From positions 1,736,001 to 1,800,000 of the forward strand of contig JAFFSR010000034.1 of the NCBI GenBank assembly GCA_017163975.1: 64,000 nt of DNA, written 5' to 3'. Positions 46,070-57,408 of this stretch are shown one piece after another. Position 1 is the first letter of the stretch, and each line of letters opens with the position of its first letter. The position numbers were made by a program, and so were the translations under genes. The notes under the pieces were generated by a model. The model searched no databases, was not told where the DNA came from, and worked only from the letters and a program-made list of their open reading frames with translations. Origin of the DNA: Anastatus disparis. Lineage: Eukaryota; Arthropoda; Insecta; Hymenoptera; Eupelmidae.

Positions 46070-47376
46070 GTCGTTGTCTGCCTTTTTCGCTTTTCCAGCT
46101 CAGCCCGGAAGACGGCCCATGCTCCGGAACCCGGCACATGAGCGCATCCTTTAAGCCTGGCCTCCGTGCAGAGGTAGCAAGTCGGATTTTTCTCATTGCA
46201 CCTTCCGCTGATATGTCTCGTCCGTCCGCACCTACGACACAGTCTGCTTCTGTCAATACCTTTGCAGTCTCGTCGTTTGTGTCCGAAGCCGAAGCATCTG
46301 TAGCACCTCGGCACCATTAGTCTCGTCCGTACGCGGCAGTTCATCCACCCTATTTTGATCCGGCCCTTCTGAAGCAGGATTCGAGCGGCACTCTCCTCCA
46401 CGCCACAGACGGCCATGCAGACATTTTGATCATTGGGACCGAAGATATGCGGCTTCGGATCCCTCACTGTCCCTGTCTCCCGTCTTATTGCGTCCGTAAC
46501 GTCTTGTGCCTCTGTGATACAGTCAAGATCAAGAATCTCGATCTGCACCTCCGGCGTCAAGTCCCGTACTGTGCCGTCATTTCCCAGTGCCTGTTTAATC
46601 TGCTGTTCGAATTGCAGTCTGTCCTCTGTCTTGCATCGCAGCCTGATCAGGAGTCCATCGTCTTTCGTCTTGCGACAGCCCTGTACCTGCACCTTGGTCT
46701 CGTCAGTCTTTACGTCCTGTTTGAGCCTGCGCAGAGCATCAGCGTACGTCATGTTGGCGGATAGACCAACCAAGACGGCGCCGACGTCGTTGCGTGCACC
46801 CTGCTTCCGTCTGGACTGTCCGCGACCGGTCTTCTTCTTCCGTTTCGTCGCGTCCTTCTGAGTCCTCTGGTCGTTCAGTGCTTTCGTGCCGTCCTTAGGT
46901 GCCGTACTTGCAGTCCTGTTCTTGCGTTCGGCTCCGACCTTTTTCCATCCGGAGCCCTCGCCGACCTTTTGGAAGGCCGCCGACTGCTCAGGACTGGCAC
47001 CGGTCGGCTCCCTCTTCCGCTTCTGGGCCTCAGCAGCAGCCGTCACCGCAGTCGTCCGCTGTGCAGTCATCCGCTCACACTCGGCGATTACCACCTCACA
47101 TGCATCCTTGATGACAGGCCATTCATCCGAGATTCCAGTGCTCACCGTCCTAACTTTTGCTTTCACCAATTCCATCTTGGCTACTGACTCCAAGATCCTC
47201 TTAATCTGCCCCTTAATGATGTCAGGAGGCACTCGATCCTGCCCTTCCCTTTCCTTGCTTGGTTTGGTAAAACACACCCCTGAGGCCAAGTCGGCCGCCT
47301 CTGAGGTATGTGGGCCTGGGGTGCCCGGAGCGCTGATGGATGCTGAAAGCTCTAATTCTTTCGTTGACATCAGCAT
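46066..47376 (-). CDS. R1 ORF1 of the reverse copy
   Basis: 436 residues, intact, and collinear with ORF1 of the first copy with scattered substitutions. The first and third cysteine motifs are conserved. The second reads CRRCGRTRHISGRC, keeping the Cys and His ligands. The upstream part of this copy (47377-48357) is the 5' UTR. Confidence 0.85.
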   Translation of the reverse strand: MLMSTKELELSASISAPGTPGPHTSEAADLASGVCFTKPSKEREGQDRVPPDIIKGQIKRILESVAKMELVKAKVRTVSTGISDEWPVIKDACEVVIAECERMTAQRTTAVTAAAEAQKRKREPTGASPEQSAAFQKVGEGSGWKKVGAERKNRTASTAPKDGTKALNDQRTQKDATKRKKKTGRGQSRRKQGARNDVGAVLVGLSANMTYADALRRLKQDVKTDETKVQVQGCRKTKDDGLLIRLRCKTEDRLQFEQQIKQALGNDGTVRDLTPEVQIEILDLDCITEAQDVTDAIRRETGTVRDPKPHIFGPNDQNVCMAVCGVEESAARILLQKGRIKIGWMNCRVRTRLMVPRCYRCFGFGHKRRDCKGIDRSRLCRRCGRTRHISGRCNEKNPTCYLCTEARLKGCAHVPGSGAWAVFRAELEKRKRQTTT

Positions 47377-48357
47377 TTTTGGTTTAAATTTTTTTTCCTC
47401 CGTCTCTTCTCGTATAATATGTGTTTGTGGTTAAGAATCTACTCCCGGTAAGGTCCAGCTCGTGCACCGTCTGTCAGCCTTCCCCCTTAAGGATCGCCCC
47501 GCCGCCGGTGACCTCGGAGGAGCCCCCATTCCCCATTGTCGGCGCCCAGTCCGGGTGCCACCCGGCACCAGGCAACAGGGAGATGGATTTTTCGCCGGCT
47601 GATAGGGCAGCCAGTACAAAGTGGCTAGCTCTGACCAGGCCCCTGTACTATCCGGCGGCCCGCAGCATCCACACGGTTTTTCCCCTGTATCCTCCAGCAG
47701 TGACACGATTCCCATCCTGAGTCAGCCTACCTACGGCCGTCACTAGACCCCGAGGTATTTCTGCTTTGTTTGTGTAAGTGTCCATTGGCCCATCCACTCT
47801 ACGATTCACACTGAGGACCCTCAGTCATTCAAGGGAGAGTTACCCGTCTATAGGGTCCCCTGTCCTTACGCTTCCGGGAGATCTTGTTTATAAAGTCCCC
47901 GCCGTCCATTCAGTAGCCAGAATAAGGACTGCAAACTGCCCCCATCCTGCCTGCTCATTTCCATACATACGCCTTTCACAGCCTCTTTATCCCATTCAAC
48001 TTGCTGGGCGAGACCCGTTTATAGAGCCCCCAGCGGCAGCATTCACGCACATACGCACAGTAGGGAGAAACCCGTTTATAGGGCCCCCAATCCACTCACT
48101 TTAGCCTTTCGATGTTAGGTGTGTGCCGTGTACGAGTGGAAGTGTATTTGTTTGTGTATTGTGTGAAAAGTGTTTGAGTAGTTGTTGGCATCAACAGTTA
48201 CTACTACACCTGCTTCATCCGCCAGTCAGTGCTTCCTATTTGCCGTCTCCGTTAAAGCATTGCTGCTCTGAACATTGATGCGACAAAGACGCCCGGGAGC
48301 GGGACATGGACCCTGGAAGATGACATTTCCCCAAGGGGGCTCCCTGGGCCAACTCCC

Positions 48358-48584
48358 AGTAGTAGTAGTAGTAGTAGTAGTAGTGAAGATGATGATGATC
48401 AAGTATCTTATCACTGAAGTGATAGTACTAGTAGTACGGGAGATGAATCAATGGATTCACCGACAGATATTTCGAAAGCCGGTAATGATGACAATATTGA
48501 TGATAACGAGAATGATAACGACGACGACAACGACGACGATGATGTTGATAATAACGATAATAATGAAAATAATGGTGATGATGG

Positions 48585-48616
<32 letters not shown>

Positions 48617-49391
48617 CTAACGATAATCAAAATGACAGAGATGATAGCCGTGATGATGATGATCATGATAACGATAATGAAAATAGTGATGTTGATGATA
48701 GCGATAATAGTAATGAAAATAACAATGACGATGATAGCGACAGTGATAGTAATGAAAGTAGTAGTAGCAGTGACGATGATGATAATTTACCACAAAACAT
48801 TCTAAACATTGAAAATGATTATGTGATGTCTGCAGCGAATCGTGCGAGGGCTTTGGCGCGTAGAACTGACGATATGTTGCTTAATTATTATGTCCCAAAC
48901 TACACCATAGCTGAATTAATTGATAGGACGATACAAAGACATTATGATAGACATAATGAACCGGATTCCGACGAGGGAGAGTTAAGAAAAAAAATTTTGA
49001 GACGTTTCGTTGACCGGGAGCAAACTGCAGAAGAGCGTATTTCGACCCTCCATTGTTCTTTCATTCAAAACAGTATCAGGGATGCCGGCTTAAATGAATG
49101 TAAGTAGAGAGTTTTTAAATCATGATATTTCCGAAAATACCTTCAGCTGTTACATTGTGTTGTTTTTTTTTTTAAGTATTTCGTCGGAATAGTGAGGTCA
49201 TAGACCGTCTACCATCACATATATTCTTGGGGGCGTGTCGGGTCATGTATTCAAAACGAGCCCAAGAAATAAGATGGATCCATGACTTAGCTCGTGATCC
49301 ACATTATGTTATATATGAAGATAGTATGCCGGAATTACTAGATTTATTAACACGCGTAGCTGAATGTTTTTCCGGACGACCCGAACCATAA
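48358..49391 (+). pseudogene. Serine/acidic-repeat Maverick gene, spliced, 3' part
   Basis: It resumes after the R1 insertion with nine AGT (Ser) codons, then an Asp-rich run and a TGA at 48415-48417. From 48418 a long Asp/Asn/Ser/Glu-rich region is open to 49099. A clear GT-AG intron follows (49100-49176, donor gtaagt, pyrimidine-rich acceptor). The frame continues through 49177-49391 in an ordinary globular-looking segment ending in TAA. The C-terminal part is not low-complexity, which argues for a real protein. The function is unknown; the acidic tract could contact basic proteins. If the TGA and R1 insertion are ignored, a start at 48451 gives 287 residues. Confidence 0.55.
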
Positions 49392-49441
49392 ATTTTTATT
49401 TGTAAATCATAAAATAATTTTTAATAATAATAAATTTACAG

Positions 49442-52400
49442 TCAGTGAAAATACTTGTGTCAATTATTCAACACCAATTTCATCACCGTTAACTTTACAT
49501 TATACAGCGTCTTCCTCTTCACCACGCTCTATCGAGGGCTATGATTATGATGTCGATGTGTCGACTTACTCATCCGAAACAGATTCTGAAACGATGCGAA
49601 CGGGCGGTGGTGCAGCGAATATTAACGTCGAAAACGATAGTGAGAGGGATGAAGATAATATCGATAAGGGAAATAATAATGCAGAAGAAGAAGAAGAAGC
49701 AGGTGAAATCGATGTGCAACCTCCCGGCGAAAGGTTTATTATGAATCAGAGTACACATAATTATTTAGAAAAATATAGGGCTTATGGTATAGAGCTTCTA
49801 TTAAAAATACTTACACCTCCTCCCGATGTTAATTTAATTATTTGGCTGGAAAATGTAATGCGGGATATACACGCGTACATAATGTCGATGACGGGTGAAG
49901 ATGATGGAATAGGTACGAGTATAAGAAGCAATAATTTTGTTAGCGGAGCAGCAGGATTGTCGCTTCGACCTGTAAATAATTTTTTTTATAATGATCTTTG
50001 GTTATTACTGGGTAGTCTAGTTCAAAGTAATGAACATTTCCAATCAGATGATACTTTATGATGATAAATGCCCACCGAGGGCTTTGGTAGTGAAAGAAGC
50101 CTATATTAAATTTAAAAATTCAGTTGAAAAAGAAGTTCAAGATATTTGGGGAAAGATTCGAAATAGTAGAGGGGCTTCACAGAGGCAACGCGCGGATAAT
50201 CTTATAACTAGCGCCAACGTTGAAATTCCCGAAAATGGCTGCGGTATAGAAGAAATAGATAAGTTTCAAACATACTACTCGATGCGCGGAATAGCTATTG
50301 TTATTTATGATGAATCAACTTTTGGGTGTGGAGAGCCACCATTTTTCGATGGTCGGCCGTATTTAGAGCACAATAAGAATTCAATCATTAACCTTTTATA
50401 TAACAATCGTACTTGACATTTTGACACTATTTTAAACTTATTATTTTAACTGGCGCCGCTAAAAATAAATTTTTCTGCAAATACTGTAACATTAAATATT
50501 CTCTTGTAAACATGCATAAGTGTTCGTCAATTGGCTCTAGCTGCTTTGTATCACCACCTTGTGAAACTGAAAACGTTGAATCAATAAAATGCAACAAAAT
50601 GTAAAAGAATTAATAAAATTAAAGATAAGCATGTATGCGGGGTTAATTGGTGCAGCACATGTCGTCGAAAACATAATGTGAACGATTTATGTTATATACC
50701 GACAATTCCATCTGATAAAGCGAAAAGCGGTCAATCAAGCGATACATCGAAAACAAAAAGAAATTTATTTATATTCTACGATTTCGAAACCCGGCAAGAT
50801 ACATCGTATAGGGATAGTTCTAGTATAAAAATACATGTACCAAACCTCTGCGTAGTACATCAGGTATGCGAAGACTGTATGGATGTCGAGAATATAGGTA
50901 CTTTTTACTCTACATGCGGTGTACGCAAGTTTGTTTCTTGGGATGATCCGATCAAGCGTTTACTCGAAATTGCTATTCGTAAAAAGAAGGGTTTTCAGTA
51001 AATAATATGTATGGCACATATAGCCTTCAGAAAGATATTTCTAGAATGCGGGAAAACATGCCCTTTTACGGAAGCTGTAACTATAACATCCGCGTGTTCA
51101 ACGGTATATAGAAAAAATTATTTACAAAAAAATACTATCGGTGTTATACCATCCACTGATTATCGACGGGGTGACAAGCACTCGCGAAAATCTCTAGAAT
51201 GGTTAGTGCAGTGTGAACGCGAACTCGGTAGAGAAATAGCTCACGCTGGTAGAGTACGTGAAGTTATGCTACCAGAGAGATTTTGCGTTGACGGTTTCTT
51301 AGCAGCAGATCAAAATTTACCAAATCAAAAGGGTATTGTATTCGAGTATCAGGGTTGCTTCATCCACGGTTGTCCTAAATGTTTTCCAAATAATCGTGAG
51401 CAGCGATTGTCTTACGGTTGCACATTTAACGAAGTTTTTGAAAACACAGTAAGGAAAATAGAAAAAATAAAATCATTCGGCTACGAAGTTCGCGAGATAT
51501 GGGAATGTGAATTCGATCGTATCAAAAGCGAGAACCCCGATATTAAAAATTACGTTAGTAATCACCCCATAATGCTACGTATAACTTTGGATCCACGGGA
51601 CGCATTTTTCGGCGGTAGAACGGAAAATTTTGTCACTCAGTGCAGAGTGGGTAAGGGAGAAAAAATTAAATATACGGATATTTGCTCTCTCTACCCTTAC
51701 GTGTGTAAGCGCGGGCGATTTCCTCTTGGAAATCCGCGTATTTTACTCGGAGAAGAGTGTAAAAAACTGACATCAGGTAACAATAACGATTTATCAGGCG
51801 TCGAAGGTTTGATTAAATGTAAGGTGCTACCACCTCGTAATTTGTATATACCGCTGCTACCTATTAAAATGCACAATCGACTACTTTTTGCTCTATGTCG
51901 TTCTTGCTGTGAAGAAATGCGTCAAGGAGATTGTAGTCATGAAAATGTAAAAGATCGTGAATTCACAGGTACATGGGTTGTCGATGAAATGTGTGAAGCC
52001 GTTGAACTAGGGTATCGTATAACTGAAATATATATCATTTGGCAATACAAAATGACGCAGTTCGACCAAGCGACTGCAAGTGGTGGACTCTTTGCTGAAT
52101 ACGTAAACACCTTTCTAAAGATCAAACAGAAGGCTAGCGGTTAGCCTTCTTGGTGTATCGATGACGCTAGTAAAGATCAATATATCAAAGAGTATGAAAT
52201 AGATGAAGGTATTCGTATGGATAAGGAGAAAATTGAGAAAAATGCAGGGTAAAGAGCTGTTGCAAAACACTGTCTCAATTCCTTCTGGGGTAAATTTGGA
52301 CAGCGTAGTAATTTAAAGCAAACGGATATTATAAAGTCACGAGAAGCACTCTTGAAACTTCTTACAGCAGCTGATGAAGAAGTGTACGATATACTTGCTG

Positions 52401-53071
52401 TGAATGATGAAATTTTGTATGCCAACTAGCAATACAAAGAGGAAGCATCGCCTACTGCAGCATATACAAATGTCGTTATTGCGGCTTATACGACGGCTCA
52501 AGCTAGATTGAAACTTTATGAGGATCTAGAAAAATTAGGGAGACGCGTTTTATATTGCGATACGGACTCGTATATATTTACATCCAAAGATAATGAAATC
52601 GGGGAATATAATCCAGTCCAGGGTACAAAGCTTGGTGACATGACCGACGAGTTGACAGCCCATGGAGAGGGTGCGTATATAGAACATTTTATTTCAGAAG
52701 GTCCGAAATTTTACGCTTATCGCACTGTAAACCTTAATAGGGAAATATTTGAATGTTGTAAGGTTAAGGGTATAACTTTAAATTTCTCTAATGGGTTGGA
52801 AATAAATTTTGAAAGCACCAATGAATTAATTATTGATGCATTTCGCAGTACATCAAATCCCGATGATGATTATGAAAATCAAATAGATGACGAGGTCGAG
52901 CAAAAAAACCAACCATGTAAAAAAATTAAATTAAATTTTAAAAGTATACGTCGTACAAATATGCATGAGGTTGTTACACGTCCAGAATCTAAAACTTGTT
53001 GCGTGGTTCTGGAAAAGAGACGTTATATGAATCCTAGACTTTCTCTACCATTTGGTTATAAGAAAACTTGA
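49442..53071 (+). pseudogene. polB: Protein-primed DNA polymerase B, disrupted
   Basis: The region carries the Polinton polB signature. An N-terminal domain spans 49442-50416, with a frameshift near 50050. A Cys/His cluster follows (about 50470-50690). ExoI is IFYDFETRQ (about 50770), Pol A is DICSLYPYV (about 51680), Pol B is LNSFWGKFG (about 52275) and Pol C is YCDTDSYIF (about 52555). From 50678 to 53071 one frame is kept, but four stops interrupt it (50999, 52142, 52250, 52427). The part that should hold ExoII is missing near 51001. A plausible acceptor (tttacag, 49441) precedes the first open part. This gene cannot support replication. Confidence 0.9.
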
Positions 53072-53220
53072 GCAATATTTTATGTAATAATGAAAAATAT
53101 GTATATATTTTATTGTAAATAAAAACATTGAATAAAATTTTATTTTTTATTCAACCTTTACTCTTATTAAAAAAAATTATCAATTACAAATTATAATGTT
53201 AAAATAATAATAATAATATT
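53072..53220. other. AT-rich gap after polB
   Basis: Contains an aataaa at about 53120 and no ORF; likely the polB 3' end. Confidence 0.4.
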
Positions 53221-53225
53221 ATCGA

Positions 53226-53385
53226 GAGACACGCGAAATTAGCTGATTATCACGCGTGTCTCCACCGCGTGAAGCGGCTGATTTTTAAACACACGCGAAA
53301 TTAGCTGATAAAACGCGTGTGTTTCACCCGCGCGAGTTAATTAGCTGAGTAAGAGGCGTGAAAAAATAGCTAATTATCACGCCTT
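53226..53385. other. Array of three GC-rich hairpins sharing an AT loop
   Basis: Hairpin 1 is gagacacgcg/cgcgtgtctc (53226-53235 and 53253-53262). Hairpin 2 is aaacacacgcg/cgcgtgtgttt (53287-53297 and 53314-53324). Hairpin 3 is aggcgtga/tcacgcct (53354-53361 and 53377-53384). All stems are perfect, and the outer bases differ between stems yet still pair. The loops share aaattagctga or a close variant, and a fourth ttaattagctga lies at about 53337. The array sits between the end of polB and the start of the ATPase gene. A replication, packaging or transcription role is possible; none is shown. Confidence 0.7.
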
Positions 53386-53482
53386 CCGCCGCGTCCGGGG
53401 CGCCGCCGACCCCCACCCTTGTTTACTAGTTAAATACAGCCATCATCATTGTCAAAATGGTAGTAAGTAAAAAGATAACGAG

Positions 53483-54145
53483 ATGGATACATGTTTCAGA
53501 CACCCGTTTACGTGTATCGTAAGCGGTCCTACGGGGTGTGGTAAAACGGTATTTGTAAAGCGATTTCTCGCAAACCTCCCTCGTATCTGCGATGTAACTT
53601 CAGACAGAATATTGTTTTATTACGCCGAGTGGCAAGAAGCATACAAAAACGATTTGAAAATACCAAGTCAGCAGGTTATAGAATTTAACGAAGGTTTACC
53701 ACACAGCTCGGATTATTCGCACGATAATGAAAAGAAAAAATTAATAATTATCGATGATTTGATGCGTGAATCTTCCAACAATACTTTTCTAGATTTATTT
53801 ACAAGAGGTAGCCACCATAAGAATATTAGTGTTATTTTCATCACTCAAAATCTATTTCACAAAGGTAGTGGTCAAAGAGATATTTCATTGAACGCGAATT
53901 ACATTGTAATTTTTAAAAACCCCCGAGATCGTGCTCAAATTCAGTGTATTGCGCGACAAGTATACCCCGAAGATCCGAAATTCCTGCAAGAAGCCTATTT
54001 GGACAGTACACGTGAACCACATGGTTATCTTTTCTTGGACTTGAAACAAAGTACAAATGATGAATATCGTTTTAGAACGTGTGTATTTCCCGATAATAGA
54101 GTTCAGTATGCCTATTTACCGAAATATCATTCAAATCTACGCTAA
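53483..54145 (+). CDS. A32/FtsK-type genome packaging ATPase
   Basis: 220 residues, intact, starting at ATG 53483. Walker A is SGPTGCGKTVFVKRF at residues 14-28. Walker B is KKLIIIDDLM near residue 90, and the polar sensor is VIFITQNLFHKG near 125. Length and motifs match the packaging ATPases of Polintons, which drive DNA into the capsid. It stands downstream of the hairpin array and upstream of small core-like genes, the usual neighbourhood. It is one of the few Maverick enzyme genes here without a lesion. Confidence 0.93.
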   Translation: MDTCFRHPFTCIVSGPTGCGKTVFVKRFLANLPRICDVTSDRILFYYAEWQEAYKNDLKIPSQQVIEFNEGLPHSSDYSHDNEKKKLIIIDDLMRESSNNTFLDLFTRGSHHKNISVIFITQNLFHKGSGQRDISLNANYIVIFKNPRDRAQIQCIARQVYPEDPKFLQEAYLDSTREPHGYLFLDLKQSTNDEYRFRTCVFPDNRVQYAYLPKYHSNLR

Positions 54146-54205
54146 AGATATAAAACAAGAGTTAACAAGACGAATTGACGCAGTATACGAGCAGCTATGG
54201 CCTAG

Positions 54206-54390
54206 GTAACATCCAGAAACAAGAAAAAGAAGAAAAGAAAGAAGAATAAAAACAGTCAATCTGGTATTGCTGGTAATTGCGGCTGTTTACTATCTAATTT
54301 TAGTAAAAAGTGCGTTGCAATTTTAAACGCCCTCTGTCATTCGGATACTCAACAGCGAGTAGCTTTACTACGATCAGCTAATAAAAATTG
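54206..54390 (+). pseudogene. Small basic Maverick ORF, probably degenerate
   Basis: An open frame of about 60 codons after the ATPase gene. A Lys-rich start is followed by a segment containing CVAILNALCHSD and QQRVALLRSANKN. The QR-ALLR motif recalls a small conserved Polinton protein, but I cannot name it. There is no ATG in frame. A separate short ATG-started frame (54108-54205) overlaps the ATPase end and may be its N-terminal part in another frame. Confidence 0.35.
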
Positions 54391-54402
54391 AATAAAGTGT
54401 AT

Positions 54403-54664
54403 ATGCAAGTGTGTATTAAACGTGTTACACGGGACAGTAAAATTAAAACATTCTCAGAAAGAGCGATTAAAAAAGTACAAACATATATTACAAAAATTGA
54501 TAATAAAAAGAAAAAAAGGTGGGAATGATTCTCAACGTAAAAATACCAACTGGCATCAGAAGAAACGTGTACTTATCCAAAATGGTGGAGGTTTTTTACC
54601 TCTACTTTTAGCCCCAATCATAGATGCTTTAGTATCAAAAATTTTTGGTGGCAACAACGCTTAA
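54403..54664 (+). pseudogene. Core-protein-like basic peptide with hydrophobic tail
   Basis: The C-terminal half (to 54664) is very basic and ends in NGGGFLPLLLAPIIDALVSK, a Gly-rich hydrophobic helix followed by another Gly pair. This organisation resembles adenovirus pX/core-like peptides reported in adintoviruses and Polintons. The ATG at 54403 opens a different frame that stops at about 54529 in an A-rich run, whereas the tail frame has no ATG. A frameshift in the A-rich stretch is the likely reason. The inferred role is DNA condensation or membrane activity in the particle. Confidence 0.5.
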
Positions 54665-54667
54665 ACT

Positions 54668-55441
54668 ATGGAACGTACGCGTAAAATGGTCATCATCCCA
54701 GAAGATGAGTATGAGCAGGGAATACGTTCATCCTCGATAGTGGCTGAAAAAAACCAGTCCACGGGTAAGGAAATAGAACAAACAGTACAGACAAAAGGAG
54801 ATAATTTATCACGCTTAGATGCTGAGATGCATGATATTCTTTTTTCCAAAAGTATCACCGATGAACGAAAGAAATATCAAAAATATATGCAGATACTCCA
54901 AAAATATCTTTATTTTAAAAATATCGGACGACATGAAAGCTCGGTCGATAGCGAAAATGAAGTCGAAGAAGGTGAAGCTATGCTGACAGCGCCACTCTCC
55001 GAAGATTCGATTCTCGATAACGTATCCAAGAGCTATAAAAGAAGCGCACAGTGACTACTAAATCATTGGAAAAAAAGTGCTGTTAGTAATCTTTTAAAGT
55101 GGGATAACACAGGTCGTGTAACGATAGAAGGTAATGTTATACCGCATTCTAATATTATAGACCTAATCAGTGACGTTATAAGAAGAAAAAAATCTCTCAC
55201 TCCACCCGCCGGAAGAGCACAAATGACAAGATTTTTAGCTTTGTCAGAAACCCTGTTTAAACTTGTCGGTAATACAGATGTGTCACAGCAGTATAAGACA
55301 TTAGATGCTGAAAAGTCTGATAATAAACGAAAGCGAAAAAATTCAACAGATATTGAAGATTTAGAGAGAGAGCTACACTCTCGATACGAATACAGTAAAG
55401 CCGAAGGTAGGAATAAGAAAAAAATACTCAAGCAAAAGTGA
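54668..55441 (+). pseudogene. Conserved Polinton structural-type protein, one in-frame stop
   Basis: One frame of 257 codons from ATG 54668, interrupted only by TGA at 55052-55054. The N terminus (KMVIIPEDEYE), an internal coiled coil (about residues 45-90), and a C-terminal domain with NLLKWDNTGRVTIEG and NIIDLISDVIRRKK resemble a Polinton protein usually found between ATPase/core genes and integrase. The tail is basic (KRKRKNS). The exact function is not established to my knowledge. It begins three nucleotides after the core-like gene ends. Confidence 0.6.
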
Positions 55442-55461
55442 AAAAGTTTTAGCATATAAAA

Positions 55462-56545
55462 ATGTCTTTTGAAAAAATATATTACGATACTTCACACGAG
55501 GCTGGATACGCTAGCGCCCGTAATTTAATTCGTTAAAGTACTCGGAGAAATAAAAAGAAATAGAGCGTATTTATAAGTGGTTAAGTAACCAGGATGCTTA
55601 TACGCTACACAAGCCTATTCATCGAAGATTTCCAAGATTAAGATACAACGTAACAAATATCGATGATTGCTGGGAGATAGACTTGTGTGATATGCAATCT
55701 TTCAAAGAATATAACGATAGCTACTGCTACCTACTCGTCGTCATAGATGTTCTCAGCAAATATGTTTGGGTAGAGGCGCTCCGAGGTAAAAGCGGACGTA
55801 GCGTCACCATAGCTTTCGAGAAGATTCTCAAGAGAGCAAATGAACGGATTTCTGTAACTATACAATCGGACAAGGGTAAAGAGTTTATAAATTCTTCTTT
55901 TCAAGAGTATTAAAAAAAGCGAGATATAAATTTTCGCACAGCGCGCAATCCAGACATCAAAGTGGCTGTTGTAGAGCGTTAAAATCGCTCGCTTAAGGAA
56001 CGAATGTTTAGATATTTTACACACAAAAATACTCACAGGTACATCGATGTAACACAAAATATCGTCAATGCGTATAATCACACTTTACATACGGGAATTA
56101 AAATGGTGCCCGCAGATGTTACTATTCATAACACATTTACAGCGAGAAAAAATTTACAAAAAAGAGCTCTTAGACAGCGAAAACTATCACGTGCACCTAT
56201 ATACACGTAGGGCTCTTACGTCCGCATCAGTTGTTCGAGAAAGGATATGAAAAAAATTACAGGGAAGAAATTTTCAAAATTCCACGAATATCAAGACGAC
56301 AACAGCAATACACATACGAATTGACGGATTTAAATGGTGAAAAGATTGATGGCTTTTTTTACCCGGAGGAGCAAGTCAAAGTTGGAGAAAAGCGCTTAGC
56401 AGAAACAGAAAAGTTTAAAATTGAACGTATAATACGTAGTAAAGGACGAGGATCGAACAAAAAAGTTCTAGTAAAGTGGTACGGATACCCAGAAAAATTC
56501 AATTCTTCGATTAAAGCGAGTGAATTGACTTCAATTGAAAATTAA
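55462..56545 (+). pseudogene. RVE-type integrase with chromodomain-like tail, disrupted
   Basis: An ATG at 55462 opens a short frame with a stop at about 55534, followed by a frame change. The catalytic core (55629-56210) has the first Asp in DLCDMQ, the second in QSDKGKEF, and the Glu in VVER followed directly by a TAA (about 55979) and NRSLKER. Another TAA ends 55913. In the frame of 56231-56545 lie an SH3-like segment (FEKGYEKNYREEIFKI) and a chromodomain-like end (FKIERIIRSKGRG, VLVKWYGYPEKFNS). Polinton integrases have this order. It would have made the cuts for insertion; this copy is dead. Confidence 0.85.
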
Positions 56546-56547
56546 AA

Positions 56548-57399
56548 ATGGACAAAGATGACTTTTATCTGGTATTACCAAGTAACAGCAGTATGAAATA
56601 TTTTCCGGATAATACTGCAACCTGTTATACCACACATTTATCACATGAAATTCGTGTACAAGGTAACTGGAGCGTCGGTATGACAGAAATTCATATTCCC
56701 TGCACTATTCTACACATTCAAGGGTCTGAAGCAAGTTTTTTACTTTATTCATCGGATGAAGAAGAAGTAGTATCACAAAACCTTATTAATTTAGATAATG
56801 CGCGTGCTATAGAATTTGTGTTTCCATATGGTGTGTATGAGAACATTGCAGACCTATCACGTGCCATCAATCAAGCAAATGAATTAAATAAGCACATAGT
56901 AATTAAACCAGCAAAAAAAAGAAGAGGATTTTACGTAATACGACGCGTATGCGATTGTAAGGAAACACATTACCTTTATTTTAATGAGCAAATCAGACGT
57001 ATTTTTTGTTTTGAAAAAGAAATTTATCGAAAAACAGACGTCAACCCTTTAAAAACGATGGAAATCAAAGATGCTAAGAAACAGCACTCAATTATTGGAG
57101 ACAGACCTGCGTCTTTAGCAAGAGCGATACCCGATCAACTCTTTATTTACACAGATATATGCTTGCCTTATACTGTCGGAGATACTCAAGCAGCTCTTTT
57201 ACGTATAGTTACATTCAATAACACAAAATATACGCTAGGACCAACCATAGTGAAACATTTTTCACCTGTAAATTATATCCCTTTACTAAATAATACTTTT
57301 TAGAATATCATTATTGATATAAGGGATCAACACGATAAACATATACCATTCGAGTACGGGACGTTGACGATTACACTTCACTTTAAGCGTAATCACTAA
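56548..57399 (+). pseudogene. Penton-like minor capsid protein, one in-frame stop
   Basis: Starts two nucleotides after the integrase stop. Open for 251 residues, TAG at 57301-57303, then the same frame continues for 31 more codons (IRDQ, then a beta strand ending in TLHFKR) to TAA at 57399. The start FYLVLPSNSSMKYFPDN and GNWSVGMTEIHIP are typical of the Polinton single-jelly-roll penton protein. The stop removes only the last strands. It would form the capsid vertices with the major capsid protein. Confidence 0.8.
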
Positions 57400-57408
57400 A
57401 CAGAAAAA

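Larger units (their letters stand above)
43136..48357 (-). mobile_element. R1-clade LINE, reverse copy, 3'-truncated and broken
   Basis: Second copy of the same family, running from its 5' end at 48357 down to the first 3' UTR unit at 43136, without the rest of the 3' UTR or poly(A). ORF1 is intact; ORF2 has a frameshift and a deletion. The 5' end touches (AGT)9, which in the element's own direction reads ACT, opposite to the first copy. Confidence 0.85.

Noticed and set aside
48275..48805. ORF rich in Met, Ile and Thr over the acidic gene
   Set aside because: Out-of-frame reading of GAT repeats; the Asp/Asn/Ser frame continues through an intron into non-repetitive protein, whereas this one does not.
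50678..53071. Alternative genetic code or stop readthrough in the Maverick
   Set aside because: All three stop codons occur, apparently at positions of different amino acids, and frameshifts and a deletion exist elsewhere in polB. Ordinary decay is simpler.
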